The position numbers were made by a program, and so were the translations under genes. A model generated the notes under the pieces. It saw only the letters and a program-made list of their open reading frames with translations, had not been told where the DNA came from and ran no database searches. DNA of 64,000 nucleotides, taken from positions 1,550,001 to 1,614,000 of the forward strand of contig NZ_CP047118.1 of assembly GCF_030440555.1 (NCBI RefSeq), given 5' to 3'. The number at the start of each line of letters is the position of its first letter. Positions within the stretch are counted from its first letter, which is position 1. The DNA comes from Corynebacterium caspium DSM 44850 (lineage in GTDB: Bacteria > Actinomycetota > Actinomycetes > Mycobacteriales > Mycobacteriaceae). This document shows positions 50,007 through 59,026 of the stretch, one piece after another.

Positions 50007-50978
50007 CTAGTTTTGCCGCTTCCTGCCAAAGCCAGTAATCACACCGATTAAAGCCAAAATACCAATAATCACACCAGCCCCAGTAGTTGCTGCAGGCCAG
50101 AAATCTACCAACCTAGTAGCGGCAATATCAGCTGCCGCCTGCTGCAGCTCCAGCTGATTATGGGCATCCAATTTACCGGCAAAAACCAAAACTTCTTGCA
50201 GATTTTCCCCCTCCCCAGTGCCATAAAAACGATGGCTTTGCTCCTGCAGATCAATCAATAACCCAGAGGCTTTATCTATGTAGAAATCGCGGCGCGCCTC
50301 TTGATATAAATAAGCCAACCGGGGGGTGCTAGTGGAATCTGTGCTGATATGGGTTTGCCCCATAAATACCGGGCCATATTGGGCCATAATTACCGGCGCA
50401 TATTCTTGGCGATAATGTACAACTTCCCTGCCCCCACGCAACTCTTCTCCTTGCCGTTGCGCCGGCATCGCAGTGTGCAGATCTGGATCCACAATATTAA
50501 GCTCTGGTGCCGCCAATGCCCCACGCTCAAAAAACCACCACGGAGCTTCCAGATTTAAATCCTGCGGGGGGCTAGCTATTTGGTTGCTAACCCTAGTGAC
50601 CCCGCGAGGTATGCCAGTGGCCCGATCCAGTAAATAACTCCATACCTCTGCATGCAAAAGATTTTCGGCCTCCGGGCCACTACCGGTACGCAAAAGGGCA
50701 TATCCGGCCCGCGCCGTTACCGTATCTGCATTGGCAGGTTCTTCAAGAGTGATATGCAAACGCTTTTGCACTCCATCAGTATGTAATTCCGCAAAATTTT
50801 CGGCAACACTACCAGCTTTCCCGGCAGGGTCAGTGAGCACCCAACTCAGGCCCTTCTCAGCAGCCATGGGTAAAACAGTCTGGGTAGAAAAAACGCGGGG
50901 CATAAGCAGACCGGCGGCGATTAACGCACAGCCCAATCCGAGCAGGAATGCGGAAAGAATACGGGATCTGGGCAGCAT
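50007..50978 (-). CDS. DUF3068 (PorA family) membrane protein
   Basis: The 323-residue protein has an N-terminal helix (LSAFLLGLGCALIAAGLLMP), a large outer domain and a C-terminal helix (GAGVIIGILALIGVITGFG) ending in RKRQN. This arrangement and motifs such as GPVFMGQTH and VHYRQEYAP match DUF3068, a family of mycolate-containing actinobacteria named after PorA-like proteins. Here it lies between the rplL terminator and rpoB. The function is unknown; an envelope role is inferred from topology and phylogenetic restriction. Confidence 0.8.
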   Translation of the reverse strand: MLPRSRILSAFLLGLGCALIAAGLLMPRVFSTQTVLPMAAEKGLSWVLTDPAGKAGSVAENFAELHTDGVQKRLHITLEEPANADTVTARAGYALLRTGSGPEAENLLHAEVWSYLLDRATGIPRGVTRVSNQIASPPQDLNLEAPWWFFERGALAAPELNIVDPDLHTAMPAQRQGEELRGGREVVHYRQEYAPVIMAQYGPVFMGQTHISTDSTSTPRLAYLYQEARRDFYIDKASGLLIDLQEQSHRFYGTGEGENLQEVLVFAGKLDAHNQLELQQAAADIAATRLVDFWPAATTGAGVIIGILALIGVITGFGRKRQN

Positions 50979-51005
50979 GCTGTTTACCTTACCGATAAAG
51001 CAAAA

Positions 51006-51034
51006 CCCCGAACCAACGCAATGGTGGTTCGGGG
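51006..51034 (-). terminator. Terminator of rplJ-rplL
   Basis: CCCCGAACCA and TGGTTCGGGG form a perfect 10-base-pair stem with a nine-base loop. TTTTG follows on the minus strand. Confidence 0.93.
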
Positions 51035-51071
51035 AATAATGCGGTTCAAAACAGGTTTTGAACTAAAGGAA

Positions 51072-51452
51072 TTACTTGAGGGTAACCTTGGCGCCGGCTT
51101 CTTCAAGCTTAGCCTTGGCAGCTTCGGCATCTTCCTTGCTGGCACCTTCGATGATGGCCTTAGGAGCAGACTCTACGAGCTCCTTGGCTTCCTTCAGGCC
51201 GAGGCCGGAAACTAGTTCACGAACAGCCTTGATGACACCGATCTTCTTGGCGCCGGCATCTTCTAGAACAACATCGAATTCGCTCTGCTCTTCAACAGCT
51301 TCTGCGCCACCGGCGGCAGCAGCAGCAACGGCTACAGGAGCAGCAGCTACAACGTCGAATACCTCTTCGAATTCCTTTACGAACTCAGAAAGCTCGATAA
51401 GGGTCATTTCCTTGAAAGCTTCGATTAGCTCATCTTTGGAAAGCTTAGCCAT
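51072..51452 (-). CDS. rplL: 50S ribosomal protein L7/L12
   Basis: L7/L12 forms the stalk that recruits translation GTPases. The 126-residue protein has the N-terminal dimer helix ([20 protein letters not shown]), an Ala/Val hinge, and the C-terminal domain [22 protein letters not shown] and [15 protein letters not shown]. It follows rplJ after 134 bases. Confidence 0.98.
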   Translation of the reverse strand: MAKLSKDELIEAFKEMTLIELSEFVKEFEEVFDVVAAAPVAVAAAAAGGAEAVEEQSEFDVVLEDAGAKKIGVIKAVRELVSGLGLKEAKELVESAPKAIIEGASKEDAEAAKAKLEEAGAKVTLK

Positions 51453-51586
51453 GATGGCAGTCCTCTCTATTGTGAGCGCTGGGCTAAAACTTAAGCTAGC
51501 TACTCGGGTATGTGTTTTTTAAAAAAAATCCTAATTTGGTGGCGCTGGGCATCGCGAAATGCGAAAACAACGCCTCCACAGCGGAA

Positions 51587-52105
51587 TTATTCTGCTTGTT
51601 TCTTTTCCTCGAGGGCCGCTGCTAGGCGAACCATCTTGGAAGCCGGTGCGTTGAACACCGCTGCAGCCTTTGCCAAGCTGCCCTTCATTGCGCCAGCAAG
51701 CTTTGCCAGCGTGGTCTCGCGGTTGTCGAGTTCAGCAATTGCCTGGACCTGCGCAGCATCGAGTGCCTTGCCATCCATGTAGCCGCCCTTGACGATGAAG
51801 GCTTTATTGGTCTTACCAAATTCCTTCATTACCTTTGCGGCATCCACTGCTTCGCCCTTAATAAAGGCAATAGCGGTGGGTCCGTAGAGGAATTCGTCGA
51901 GACCTTCGAGGCCAGCTTCAGCAGCAGCTAGCTTCAGAAGGGTGTTCTTGGCGACGGAGTACTCGACATCAAGGCCAAGATTGCTACGTAGCTCAGTTAG
52001 CTGGGCCACGGTGAGGCCGCGATACTCAGTGAGCATTACGGAATCAGCTTCTTCGAAACGATTCTTTAGCTCTGCTAGAGATGCAACGTTCTTTGCGTTT
52101 GCCAT
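51587..52105 (-). CDS. rplJ: 50S ribosomal protein L10
   Basis: L10 is the base of the stalk and binds L12 dimers. The 172-residue protein has [15 protein letters not shown] near the start, [11 protein letters not shown], and a C-terminal L12-binding helix ([14 protein letters not shown]). AGGAGG lies nine bases before the ATG. With L12 it probably represses its own message through the leader described separately. Confidence 0.97.
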   Translation of the reverse strand: MANAKNVASLAELKNRFEEADSVMLTEYRGLTVAQLTELRSNLGLDVEYSVAKNTLLKLAAAEAGLEGLDEFLYGPTAIAFIKGEAVDAAKVMKEFGKTNKAFIVKGGYMDGKALDAAQVQAIAELDNRETTLAKLAGAMKGSLAKAAAVFNAPASKMVRLAAALEEKKQAE

Positions 52106-52106
52106 G

Positions 52107-52372
52107 TACTTCGCCTCCTTCCTGACGTTAATAAATAATATTTGTCCGCCGGAACTTTCCCGCCAGGCACATACCCAACAAAAAAGCCCCGTGCAGGGAG
52201 CACAGGGCCGGGTTAAGGGCTCTAAAGTGTCTCCTGCGTGGGTCGTCCCAGTTACCTGGAAACCTTCGATCCTGCCCTTGCGGTACAGGATGGCCTACGG
52301 TCTTCGGTGAAACTTGAGCTCGGCTCATTCCCAAAAATCAATAGAAAAGGGCCGTTCAAACTTCGGAGTGCC
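52107..52372 (-). ncRNA. L10-type ribosomal protein leader with attenuator
   Basis: The transcribed leader of rplJ (~260 bases) contains a hairpin of ATCCTG/CAGGAT arms (52269-52291), a likely L10(L12)4 binding region. Later comes an intrinsic terminator, GCCC-GTGC/GCAC-GGGC arms (52186-52208), followed by TTTTTTG on the minus strand. This is the arrangement of the known L10 leader (Rfam L10_leader): bound protein favours termination. A full covariance match could not be tested. Confidence 0.75.
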
Positions 52373-52401
52373 ACTCTAGTTAGACAGTTCTGATATTGCA
52401 A
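52373..52401 (-). promoter_or_regulatory. Promoter of rplJ-rplL
   Basis: On the minus strand TTGCAA (52396-52401) and TAGAGT (52373-52378) are 17 bases apart. Transcription starts near 52366, giving the long L10 leader. Confidence 0.7.
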
Positions 52402-52452
52402 CTTATCAACAACTAAAAACTCCCGACACCACCTCAGCGCAGCCATTGCAGG

Positions 52453-52458
52453 TAATTT
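52453..52458 (+). promoter_or_regulatory. Probable leaderless promoter of the alcohol dehydrogenase gene
   Basis: TAATTT ends seven bases before the ATG at 52466, and no Shine-Dalgarno motif is present. This fits leaderless transcription. It lies only 50 bases from the divergent rplJ promoter. Confidence 0.4.
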
Positions 52459-52465
52459 TAAGAAT

Positions 52466-53482
52466 ATGAAAGCAACTTTTATGCACGGCCCTTATGATGT
52501 CCGCGTGGCAGAGGTTCCTCCAGCCCGTATTTTAGAACCCACAGATGCGGTAATCCAAGTGCGCGCCGCCTGTGTTTGTGGCTCTGACCTGTGGCGTTAT
52601 CGCGGTATCGCCAAGCATACAAAACCGCGCCGCATGGGCCACGAATATATAGGAGTAATTTCTGAATTAGGACCTGCAGTTTCAGGGCTTGCAGTAGGAG
52701 ATTTAGTAGTCGGCTCTTTTATTGCCTCCGATAACACCTGCCCGATCTGTGTCGCCGGCTACCAATCCAAATGCGTCCAAGCTCAAGGAGTAGGCGAAGC
52801 TCAAGCCGAATACCTGCGTATCCCCTTAGCTAGCGGCACTTTAGTACCCGTACCCGGCACCCCCACCCCAGCCCAAGAACGCAGCCTGCTTGCAGCCTCC
52901 GATGTTTTAGGAACTGGCTGGTTTGCCGCGGAGTGCGCCCACGCCGGACCAGGTAAAACCACCGTAGTAGTTGGCGATGGTGCCGTGGGCTTAATGGCAG
53001 TACTAGCTGCCAAATATCGGGGCGCAGAACGCATCATAATCATGAGCCGGAACCCGGAGCGCCAAAAATTAGCGCGCTATTTTGGGGCCACCGATATTGT
53101 GTCTGCACGCGGTGCCGAAGGCATTGCGGCAATTATGGAACTTACCGCCGGTTTGGGCGCACCCAGCGTGATCGAAGCCGTGGGCACCCAACAGGCCTTT
53201 GACCAGGCCCGCGCGCTCACTCGCCCCGGTGGCTACCTGGGATTTGTGGGCATGGGTTATGAAGCAAGCATCGGCGGCCTGGATTTATTTATGTCCAATA
53301 TTCACCTCAGTGGCGGGGCCGCGCCCGTACGACGCTACCTGCCTGAACTTATTGCGCTGATTATGGACAACCAGATTGATCCCGGACGCGTCTTTGATGC
53401 TGAGGTGCCCCTAGCAGAGGTCGCTCGCGGCTATGAGTTGATGGATACGCGCGCCGCCGTGAAGGTGCTGGTGCGGCCGTAG
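52466..53482 (+). CDS. Zinc-dependent alcohol dehydrogenase family protein
   Basis: A medium-chain dehydrogenase of 338 residues. Catalytic zinc ligands are C38 and H59 followed by E60 (GHE). The structural zinc lobe reads DNTCPICVAGYQSKC: three cysteines (C92, C95, C103) and an aspartate where the first cysteine usually stands, a variant known in one subgroup. The Rossmann motif GDGAVG lies near residues 174-179, and the following MSRNPERQ may favour NADP. The substrate cannot be inferred. The gene is divergent from rplJ and convergent with trkA. Confidence 0.85.
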   Translation: MKATFMHGPYDVRVAEVPPARILEPTDAVIQVRAACVCGSDLWRYRGIAKHTKPRRMGHEYIGVISELGPAVSGLAVGDLVVGSFIASDNTCPICVAGYQSKCVQAQGVGEAQAEYLRIPLASGTLVPVPGTPTPAQERSLLAASDVLGTGWFAAECAHAGPGKTTVVVGDGAVGLMAVLAAKYRGAERIIIMSRNPERQKLARYFGATDIVSARGAEGIAAIMELTAGLGAPSVIEAVGTQQAFDQARALTRPGGYLGFVGMGYEASIGGLDLFMSNIHLSGGAAPVRRYLPELIALIMDNQIDPGRVFDAEVPLAEVARGYELMDTRAAVKVLVRP

Positions 53483-53516
53483 TTGCGGTGGCGGTTGCGG
53501 GTGCTGCGGGGGGGCA
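53482..53516. repeat. G-rich duplicated spacer after the alcohol dehydrogenase gene
   Basis: GTTGCGG occurs at 53482 and 53494, followed by GTGCTGCGG and a run of seven G. It lies between the convergent dehydrogenase and trkA genes. No terminator hairpin was recognised. Confidence 0.4.
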
Positions 53517-53529
53517 GCGGGTCGCGGTT

Positions 53530-54234
53530 TTAGGGATTAGTGCAGCGTTGTTCGGCAAATTTCTCTACTGCTGTTGGAGCTCCACCTACGATGATGTCGG
53601 TATTAGCGGGCAGAATCTGTCCGTTTTGCACCGGATGCCATCCAGAACCTTCAGCTTTTACAGAAACCACATGGATCCGATGAGCTTTCCACAAAGCCGC
53701 ATTATCCACTGGATTTCCCGCCCAACTCTTGGGGCAAACCAACTTGATTACTTCATAGGCTTCATCAAGAAGCGCTACATCTACATAGCGGCCATGTAGC
53801 AGATGGGCGACACGTCGTCCGGTATCTCTTTCGGGACGGACCACATGATGTACCCCGATCTGGCTGAGGATGCGGGCGTGGGCATCGGTAACGGCTTTGG
53901 CCCAAATAGAAGGAACCTCTAGTTCCACCAGGTTTGAAGCCGTCAAAATTGAGGCCTCAAGGCTACTGCCGATACCCACTACTACCTGGCTGAATTGGTC
54001 TAAGCCGTTATCGCGTAGAACTTGGATATCCGTGCCGTCGCCAATGATGGCATCGGTTAGGTATTTATCCATTTCGTGTACGGTGCGCACGGATGGGTCA
54101 ATACCTAGAATTTCCACCCCATATGAGGCCAGTTCCATGATTAGGGACTGGGCAAAACGGCCCATCCCAATTACTGCAATCGGATCCATACCGATGTGGC
54201 CACGAACTTGCTGGCTAAAAAATCCTCTATCCAA
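53530..54234 (-). CDS. trkA: Potassium uptake regulatory protein TrkA/KtrA
   Basis: The cytoplasmic RCK subunit gates the TrkH channel in response to nucleotides. The 234-residue protein has the Rossmann motif VIGMGRFAQSL (near residue 20), an acidic strand end (EILGID) and a C-terminal RCK-C half (about 150-234). A TTG start at 54234 is chosen because GAGGAAAGG lies seven bases upstream; it overlaps the trkH stop by eight bases. The later ATG at 54189 has no ribosome site. Confidence 0.9.
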   Translation of the reverse strand: MDRGFFSQQVRGHIGMDPIAVIGMGRFAQSLIMELASYGVEILGIDPSVRTVHEMDKYLTDAIIGDGTDIQVLRDNGLDQFSQVVVGIGSSLEASILTASNLVELEVPSIWAKAVTDAHARILSQIGVHHVVRPERDTGRRVAHLLHGRYVDVALLDEAYEVIKLVCPKSWAGNPVDNAALWKAHRIHVVSVKAEGSGWHPVQNGQILPANTDIIVGGAPTAVEKFAEQRCTNP

Positions 54235-55636
54235 CGAAAGGCCTTTCCTCAGGATACGAATAGTGACGCGTATTTTGATGTAGGGCTAAAGCTACTACCA
54301 AAGTTACTGGTCCGATGCGACCCAAATACATCAAGGCGCACAATACTAATTGGGAAGCAGCAGTCAAGTGCGGGGTAAGACCTGTGGATAACCCCACGGT
54401 GCCAAAGGCTGATATTGCTTCAAAAACTACTCTATCGGTACTAAATTGTGGATTCATGATCTCCAAGGCCATACAGGAAATCATGAGCAATAAAATACCC
54501 ATCCCGAAAACAGTTAACGCTTGGCGCACGGTATTGCGCGATAAGGTGCGTTTTCCATAAGTGACATCCTCGTGGCCGCGGGCTTCGGCAGCCATTGCGG
54601 CACATAAAATAAATAAGGTGGTGATCTTAATTCCGCCGGCGGTTCCTGCTGATCCCCCACCAATAAACATCAAAATATCTGTGCCCATCAGGGTTACCGG
54701 GTGGAAATCTGCATAATCGATGGAATTAAATCCAGCAGTTCTAGGGGTTACTCCCTGAAAAAATGCCGCCAATACTTTAGTACCAGGGCTCAAACCGGCA
54801 AGGGCCCCATTGACTTCTAAGCTGAGCACTAAAATCCACCCGCTGACAATCAATACGGCTGTGCCAACCAGGGTGATTCTGGTGGTGATGCTGAACTTCC
54901 GAGATCTAAGAGCATTATTGGGGCGCAGCCACTTAATCTTGCGACGCATTCGTGAAGCAAGTTCAGAGATAACTGGAAATCCCAGGCCTCCGATTATTAA
55001 TGCCACTGAGATCGGCAAAATTATCCAGGCATCCCCTACATAACCCATTAAGTTATCTGAATCAAGGGCAAAACCGGCGTTATTAAAAGCAGAAATTGCG
55101 TAGAAAACTCCATACCAAATAGCTTGCCCCACGCTATGGTCATAGCTAAAGAAATAGCGCATCCCCAAGACTAGCGCCACTAAAAGTTCAACTACTGCAG
55201 TAATAACCAAAGTAAGCAGTAGGGTGATGCGCACTTGTCCACTACTTAAGGTGCGATTTTCAGCTTTGGTGAACATGCGGGCGCGCATGCTGACACGTCC
55301 GGTAATAACCATGCCGACCAGGGAGGCCATGCTCATAATGCCAAAACCGCCCAGCTGAATGAGCACTAGGATCACTAATTGGCCAAAATGGCTCCAATGG
55401 GTGGCGGTATCCACCACGATTAGCCCAGTGAGACACACGGCAGAAGTAGCCGTAAATAAGGCCTCCAACCAGGTGGTATTCATGGAAGGATCGGCAGCAC
55501 ACAGCGGCGATTTAAGCACTAAGGTGCCAATCAGTATCAGGGCAGCAAAACCCAAGGCCACAGCTTGGGCGGCATTGGGGGACCATTTGCGCTTAATCAC
55601 ACTGAGGAAGTGTAGACCTCCAAGCTCGGAAAGCAA
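54227..55636 (-). CDS. trkH: TrkH/KtrB family potassium transporter
   Basis: The membrane subunit of a potassium uptake system, of up to 469 residues. The four pore loops are recognisable: ATSAVCLTGL, SAFNNAGFAL, TPRTAGFNSID and SAFGTVGLSTGL, each with the filter glycine. Short N-terminus and single TrkA partner fit the Ktr-like (Corynebacterium CglK) type. The start is uncertain: TTG at 55636 or GTG at 55600, both with poorly spaced ribosome sites. It lies between the rplA terminator and trkA. Confidence 0.9.
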   Translation of the reverse strand: MLSELGGLHFLSVIKRKWSPNAAQAVALGFAALILIGTLVLKSPLCAADPSMNTTWLEALFTATSAVCLTGLIVVDTATHWSHFGQLVILVLIQLGGFGIMSMASLVGMVITGRVSMRARMFTKAENRTLSSGQVRITLLLTLVITAVVELLVALVLGMRYFFSYDHSVGQAIWYGVFYAISAFNNAGFALDSDNLMGYVGDAWIILPISVALIIGGLGFPVISELASRMRRKIKWLRPNNALRSRKFSITTRITLVGTAVLIVSGWILVLSLEVNGALAGLSPGTKVLAAFFQGVTPRTAGFNSIDYADFHPVTLMGTDILMFIGGGSAGTAGGIKITTLFILCAAMAAEARGHEDVTYGKRTLSRNTVRQALTVFGMGILLLMISCMALEIMNPQFSTDRVVFEAISAFGTVGLSTGLTPHLTAASQLVLCALMYLGRIGPVTLVVALALHQNTRHYSYPEERPFVG

Positions 55637-55669
55637 CAGATTTCGATATTCCTGGCAAGAAATAGCAAA

Positions 55670-55700
55670 ATCCCCGTTACCTTCTAGAGGCGACGGGGAT
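55670..55700 (-). terminator. Terminator of rplK-rplA
   Basis: ATCCCCGT and ACGGGGAT pair perfectly around a 14-base loop. TTTTGCTATTTCTT follows on the minus strand. Confidence 0.85.
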
Positions 55701-55701
55701 G

Positions 55702-55730
55702 AGCGTGGCTTAGCGTGGCTTAGCGTGGCT
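55702..55730. repeat. Three tandem 10-bp units after rplA
   Basis: AGCGTGGCTT/AGCGTGGCTT/AGCGTGGCTG run head to tail between the rplA stop and its terminator. They lie in the 3' untranslated part of the message and probably arose by slippage. Confidence 0.65.
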
Positions 55731-55754
55731 GCTTATGCAAGCAGCTGCTAATTC

Positions 55755-56468
55755 TTAGGCTTCAGTCTCAGAATACTTCTTCTGTACATGGGTATCGACA
55801 GGAACGCCGGGGCCCATGGTGGAAGACATGGTGATCTTCTTAAGGTAAATACCCTTGGAGGAAGAAGGCTTAATACGAAGCAGCTCATCAAGAAGTGCGC
55901 CGTAGTTCTCAGCCAACTGCTCAGCGGTGAAAGAGGACTTGCCAATGCCTGCGTGCAGGTTAGCGGCCTTATCCACGCGGAAGGAAATCTTGCCACCCTT
56001 TACATCTTGTACAGCCTGGGCGACGTTAGGGGTAACGGTGCCAGTCTTCGGGTTTGGCATGAGGCCACGAGGACCTAGGACGCGAGCTACGCGACCAACC
56101 TTGGCCATCTGGTCTGGGGTGGCGATAGCTACGTCGAAATCAAGGTTGCCAGCGGCAATCATTTCGAGAAGGGTCTCGGTGCCAACGATATCTGCGCCTG
56201 CTTCTTCAGCGGCAACAGCGGCGGGGCCTTCAGCGAAAACAGCTACGCGTACCGTTTTACCAGTGCCGTGGGGCAGGCTGACAGTGCCACGAACTAGCTG
56301 ATCAGCTTTACGGGGATCAACGCCTAGACGAATAGCTACATCAACGGTGGCGTCGAAATTCTTGGTGGTGGTTTCCTTCACCAATTTAGCTGCGTTTAGG
56401 GGGTGGTAAGTGCGGTTGTTGTCAACCTTGGCCGCATTTTCCTTGAAAGTCTTGGATTTCTTGCTCAT
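55755..56468 (-). CDS. rplA: 50S ribosomal protein L1
   Basis: L1 forms the mobile E-site stalk and in many bacteria represses the rplK-rplA message. The 237-residue protein has [37 protein letters not shown] and [15 protein letters not shown], all conserved. A gap of 166 bases separates it from rplK, longer than usual, with a GGGCC-containing hairpin near 56500-56515. Confidence 0.97.
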   Translation of the reverse strand: MSKKSKTFKENAAKVDNNRTYHPLNAAKLVKETTTKNFDATVDVAIRLGVDPRKADQLVRGTVSLPHGTGKTVRVAVFAEGPAAVAAEEAGADIVGTETLLEMIAAGNLDFDVAIATPDQMAKVGRVARVLGPRGLMPNPKTGTVTPNVAQAVQDVKGGKISFRVDKAANLHAGIGKSSFTAEQLAENYGALLDELLRIKPSSSKGIYLKKITMSSTMGPGVPVDTHVQKKYSETEA

Positions 56469-56634
56469 TTTAAGATGTCCTCTTTAAGAACTCGAGTGGT
56501 TTGCGGGCCGAAGCGGGCCCTCCCACGTTGGAAGGCGGGGCTGCTTAGCTAGTTGGATTAGCAACTACAGGTTTTGCCAGCCCTGCCGGTTTAAATAATT
56601 TAGATATGTGGTGCTTTGGTGCAGTTTTTAAGGA

Positions 56635-57075
56635 TTAATCCTTGACGGTGATACCCATGGAACGAGCGGTACCAGCAATGATCTTCATTGCGGCATCGAT
56701 ATCGCGGGCATTGAGGTCAGGCTGCTTGGTGGTGGCAATTTCACGGACCTGATCCATGGTTACAGTGCCAACCTTGGTGGTGTGCGGAACGCCAGAACCC
56801 TTTTGCAGGCCTGCAGCCTTAAGCAGTAGCTTGGCTGCCGGAGGAGTCTTCAACTTGAAATCGAAGGAGCGGTCTTCGTAGACCGTGATCTCTACCGGGA
56901 TGATATTACCGCGCTGGGATTCCGTGGCGGCGTTATAAGCCTTGCAGAATTCCATGATGTTGACACCCTGCGCACCAAGTGCGGGGCCAACGGGTGGGGC
57001 CGGGTTAGCGGCGCCAGCTTCAATCTGAAGCTTAATTAGGCCGGTGACCTTTTTATTCTTTTTCTTCGGTGCCAT
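56635..57075 (-). CDS. rplK: 50S ribosomal protein L11
   Basis: L11 is part of the GTPase-associated centre and is needed for stringent response sensing. The start at 57075 gives [19 protein letters not shown] and 146 residues; upstream in-frame codons to 57117 are not family sequence. The proline-rich segment [20 protein letters not shown], site of thiopeptide contact, is unchanged. Confidence 0.97.
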   Translation of the reverse strand: MAPKKKNKKVTGLIKLQIEAGAANPAPPVGPALGAQGVNIMEFCKAYNAATESQRGNIIPVEITVYEDRSFDFKLKTPPAAKLLLKAAGLQKGSGVPHTTKVGTVTMDQVREIATTKQPDLNARDIDAAMKIIAGTARSMGITVKD

Positions 57076-57265
57076 ATCGATGTTTCCTTTCCTAGGTACC
57101 GGAAGACGCATGGCCATCGACTAGCCCGCCGCACGTCTTAATTTTGTAGTGCATGTGGCGTTTAATGCGTTTCCGTCCGGATGCTCGATCCCGCTACCAG
57201 CGTGCTTGCTGGATCTTTACGTAATCAGGCCACCGGGGACATATTTCCGTTTTTTGCAATAAAAA

Positions 57266-57294
57266 TCGGGCACACTCATCTAGAGTGCACCCGA
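57266..57294 (-). terminator. Terminator after nusG
   Basis: TCGGGCACACTC pairs with GAGTGCACCCGA except for two central bases. On the minus strand TTTTTATTGC follows. It separates nusG from rplK, so rplK-rplA probably has its own promoter in 57076-57260. Confidence 0.8.
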
Positions 57295-57354
57295 CCATAC
57301 TAGTGCATTATTTAGCTAAAAGCTAACCTTGGCACAGAATTTTTGAACCGCTGC

Positions 57355-58254
57355 TTACATGACCTTTTCAACCTGGTCCGCGGTGAGCTCCACTGGAGTT
57401 TCTCGACCAAAGATTGATACTAAAGCCTGAATCTTGCCAGTTTCTTGATCGATAGAAGAAATAGTGGCGGAAACAGAAGCCAAAGCACCGGTGAGGATAG
57501 TTACGGCCTCGCCCACCTCGAAATTGATAGCATGCTTCGGGACATTCTTAGCTTCAGGCATTTCTACAACTTGTTCGCCTTCGCTGACCTTCATAGCCTC
57601 GCCACTGGCAGCTTCCTGCGGCAACAAGAATTTGGCTACATCGCGATGCTTAACTGGGGTGGCATTGCCCTCATTACCCACAAAACTGGTCACGCCTGGA
57701 GTTTCCCGAACCACTGACCAGGAACGATCATCGATATCCATGCGCACGAGCACATAACCAGGCAGCAATTTGCGCTTAACGAGCTTGCGCTTGCCGTCTT
57801 TAATCTCAGTAACTTGCTCTACTGGAACGACGGTTTCATAAATATTGTCTTCTACTTCAAGGGTCTGCACGCGCATATCCAGATTGGCTTTGACCTTATT
57901 TTCATAGCCTGAATAACACTGGATGATGTACCACTGGCCGGGCTTTTTCTTCAGCTCGCGGGTGAATTTACGCAAACGCGCCCGGTATTCGCTATCGGCA
58001 GAATCTGCCTCTGCTTCTAATTCGCCAGCTGCGGCTGCATTTGCCGCATTTGCTGCGGTTTGTGCGGCATCGCCAAGACTTTCTGCGGCCGTATTCTCCG
58101 CAGTTTCGCGATACTCGTTTTTCTCGACATCTGCCTCCGGAGTCAGCAGGTCAATATCTGCAGCATCACTCTTGGAGCTCTCCTGGAAGGCCTTGGTTAG
58201 GGCATCGTCAAAGGATTCAGTTTCAGCAGCAGGCTGCTCGGAGAAATCAGTCAT
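57355..58254 (-). CDS. nusG: Transcription termination/antitermination protein NusG
   Basis: NusG binds RNA polymerase and couples it to Rho or the ribosome. The 299-residue protein has an acidic, Ala-rich N-terminal extension of about 100 residues, as in other actinobacteria. The NGN domain follows (KPGQWYIIQCYSGYENKVKANL near residue 105), then the C-terminal KOW domain (FEVGEAVTILTGALASVSATIS). It follows secE after a hairpin. Confidence 0.96.
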   Translation of the reverse strand: MTDFSEQPAAETESFDDALTKAFQESSKSDAADIDLLTPEADVEKNEYRETAENTAAESLGDAAQTAANAANAAAAGELEAEADSADSEYRARLRKFTRELKKKPGQWYIIQCYSGYENKVKANLDMRVQTLEVEDNIYETVVPVEQVTEIKDGKRKLVKRKLLPGYVLVRMDIDDRSWSVVRETPGVTSFVGNEGNATPVKHRDVAKFLLPQEAASGEAMKVSEGEQVVEMPEAKNVPKHAINFEVGEAVTILTGALASVSATISSIDQETGKIQALVSIFGRETPVELTADQVEKVM

Positions 58255-58303
58255 TTATGGTTCCTATTCATGTCCGGTGGGTGCGGGAACAATGTCAAGA
58301 ATA

Positions 58304-58338
58304 ATCCCGCCTCCTCGGAAGTTTCCGAAGGGCGGGAT
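58304..58338 (-). terminator. Hairpin between secE and nusG
   Basis: ATCCCGCC and GGCGGGAT enclose a second CGGAA/TTCCG stem. The T-run on the minus strand (TATTCTTG) is weak, so it may only attenuate transcription into nusG. Confidence 0.6.
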
Positions 58339-58372
58339 CATACGTTGTTTTAAGTATAGAGCACTTAGAGTA

Positions 58373-58696
58373 CTAGGGAGTAAAAATTGCTTCAACTCCC
58401 ATACCTGCAAGGAAATCTACTCCGAAAACCAGGCCGGTGAGCACAATCAAAAAGCCGAAAACAACCAGGGTGTAATTAACCATTTCCCGGCCAGTTGGCC
58501 AGATTACTTTACGGATTTCCTGGCTTACCTCAGGCAGGAAAGTAGTTACCGAACCGCCGTGTTTTTCTTCACGTTCTGCTGGTTCGGGAGCCCTTTTCGC
58601 ATTATAAGAGCTAGTAGTTATTTTTCCGGTGCGCTGACGCTTGCCGGTGGGCACCCCAGCGGAGGAACTCCCCTGACGGTCTTGATCATCACTCAT
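58373..58696 (-). CDS. secE: Preprotein translocase subunit SecE
   Basis: SecE clamps the SecY channel. The 107-residue protein has a charged N-terminal half, the amphipathic helix FLPEVSQEIRKVIWPTGREM and a single transmembrane helix (LVVFGFLIVLTGLVFGVDFL). The ATG at 58696 lies six bases after AGGAGG; the adjoining GTG at 58699 is too close. It precedes nusG, as is nearly universal. Confidence 0.95.
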   Translation of the reverse strand: MSDDQDRQGSSSAGVPTGKRQRTGKITTSSYNAKRAPEPAEREEKHGGSVTTFLPEVSQEIRKVIWPTGREMVNYTLVVFGFLIVLTGLVFGVDFLAGMGVEAIFTP

Positions 58697-58719
58697 CACG
58701 GTCCTCCTAAGAAAAAACT

Positions 58720-58795
58720 TGGCAGGGATGACAGGACTCGAACCTGCAACCTACGGTTTTGGAGACCGTTGCGCTACCAATTGCGCCACATCCCT
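58720..58795 (-). tRNA. tRNA-Trp (anticodon CCA)
   Basis: A full cloverleaf is visible on the minus strand: acceptor AGGGATG/CATCCCT, D arm, anticodon loop CTCCAAA, T arm GCAGGTTCGAGTCCTGT and an encoded CCA end. It lies directly upstream of secE, as in other actinobacteria. Confidence 0.97.
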
Positions 58796-58905
58796 ATGCA
58801 CTTGCATCTACAGCAGGTGCCACCATAGCACGAATATTTTCGTGATGCGGTGTTGAGCAATAATAGCGCCGGATTTTGAGCAATTCGGCGATATATAAGA
58901 CTCAG

Positions 58906-58979
58906 TAGCGATGGAGGGATTCGAACCCTCGACCTCACGATTATGAGTCGTGCGCTCTCACCAACTGAGCTACATCGCC
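58906..58979 (-). tRNA. tRNA-Met (anticodon CAT)
   Basis: Acceptor GGCGATG/CATCGCT, D arm GCTCAGTTGGTGAGAGC, anticodon loop CTCATAA and T loop TTCGAAT are all present on the minus strand. The first acceptor pair is G-U and the CCA is not encoded. The paired first base (not the initiator's mismatched C-A) marks it as an elongator. Confidence 0.95.
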
Positions 58980-59026
58980 ACGTGTTGAACCTATTAAACT
59001 GAGAAACTCTTTAAAGGCAACAACAG

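Noticed and set aside
57923..58828. Open frame of 301 codons on the plus strand, opposite secE, nusG and tRNA-Trp
   Set aside because: It is antisense to conserved genes and runs through a tRNA gene. Its translation has no family pattern and is rich in Ala/Ser from reading the reverse of Ala/Glu-rich nusG.
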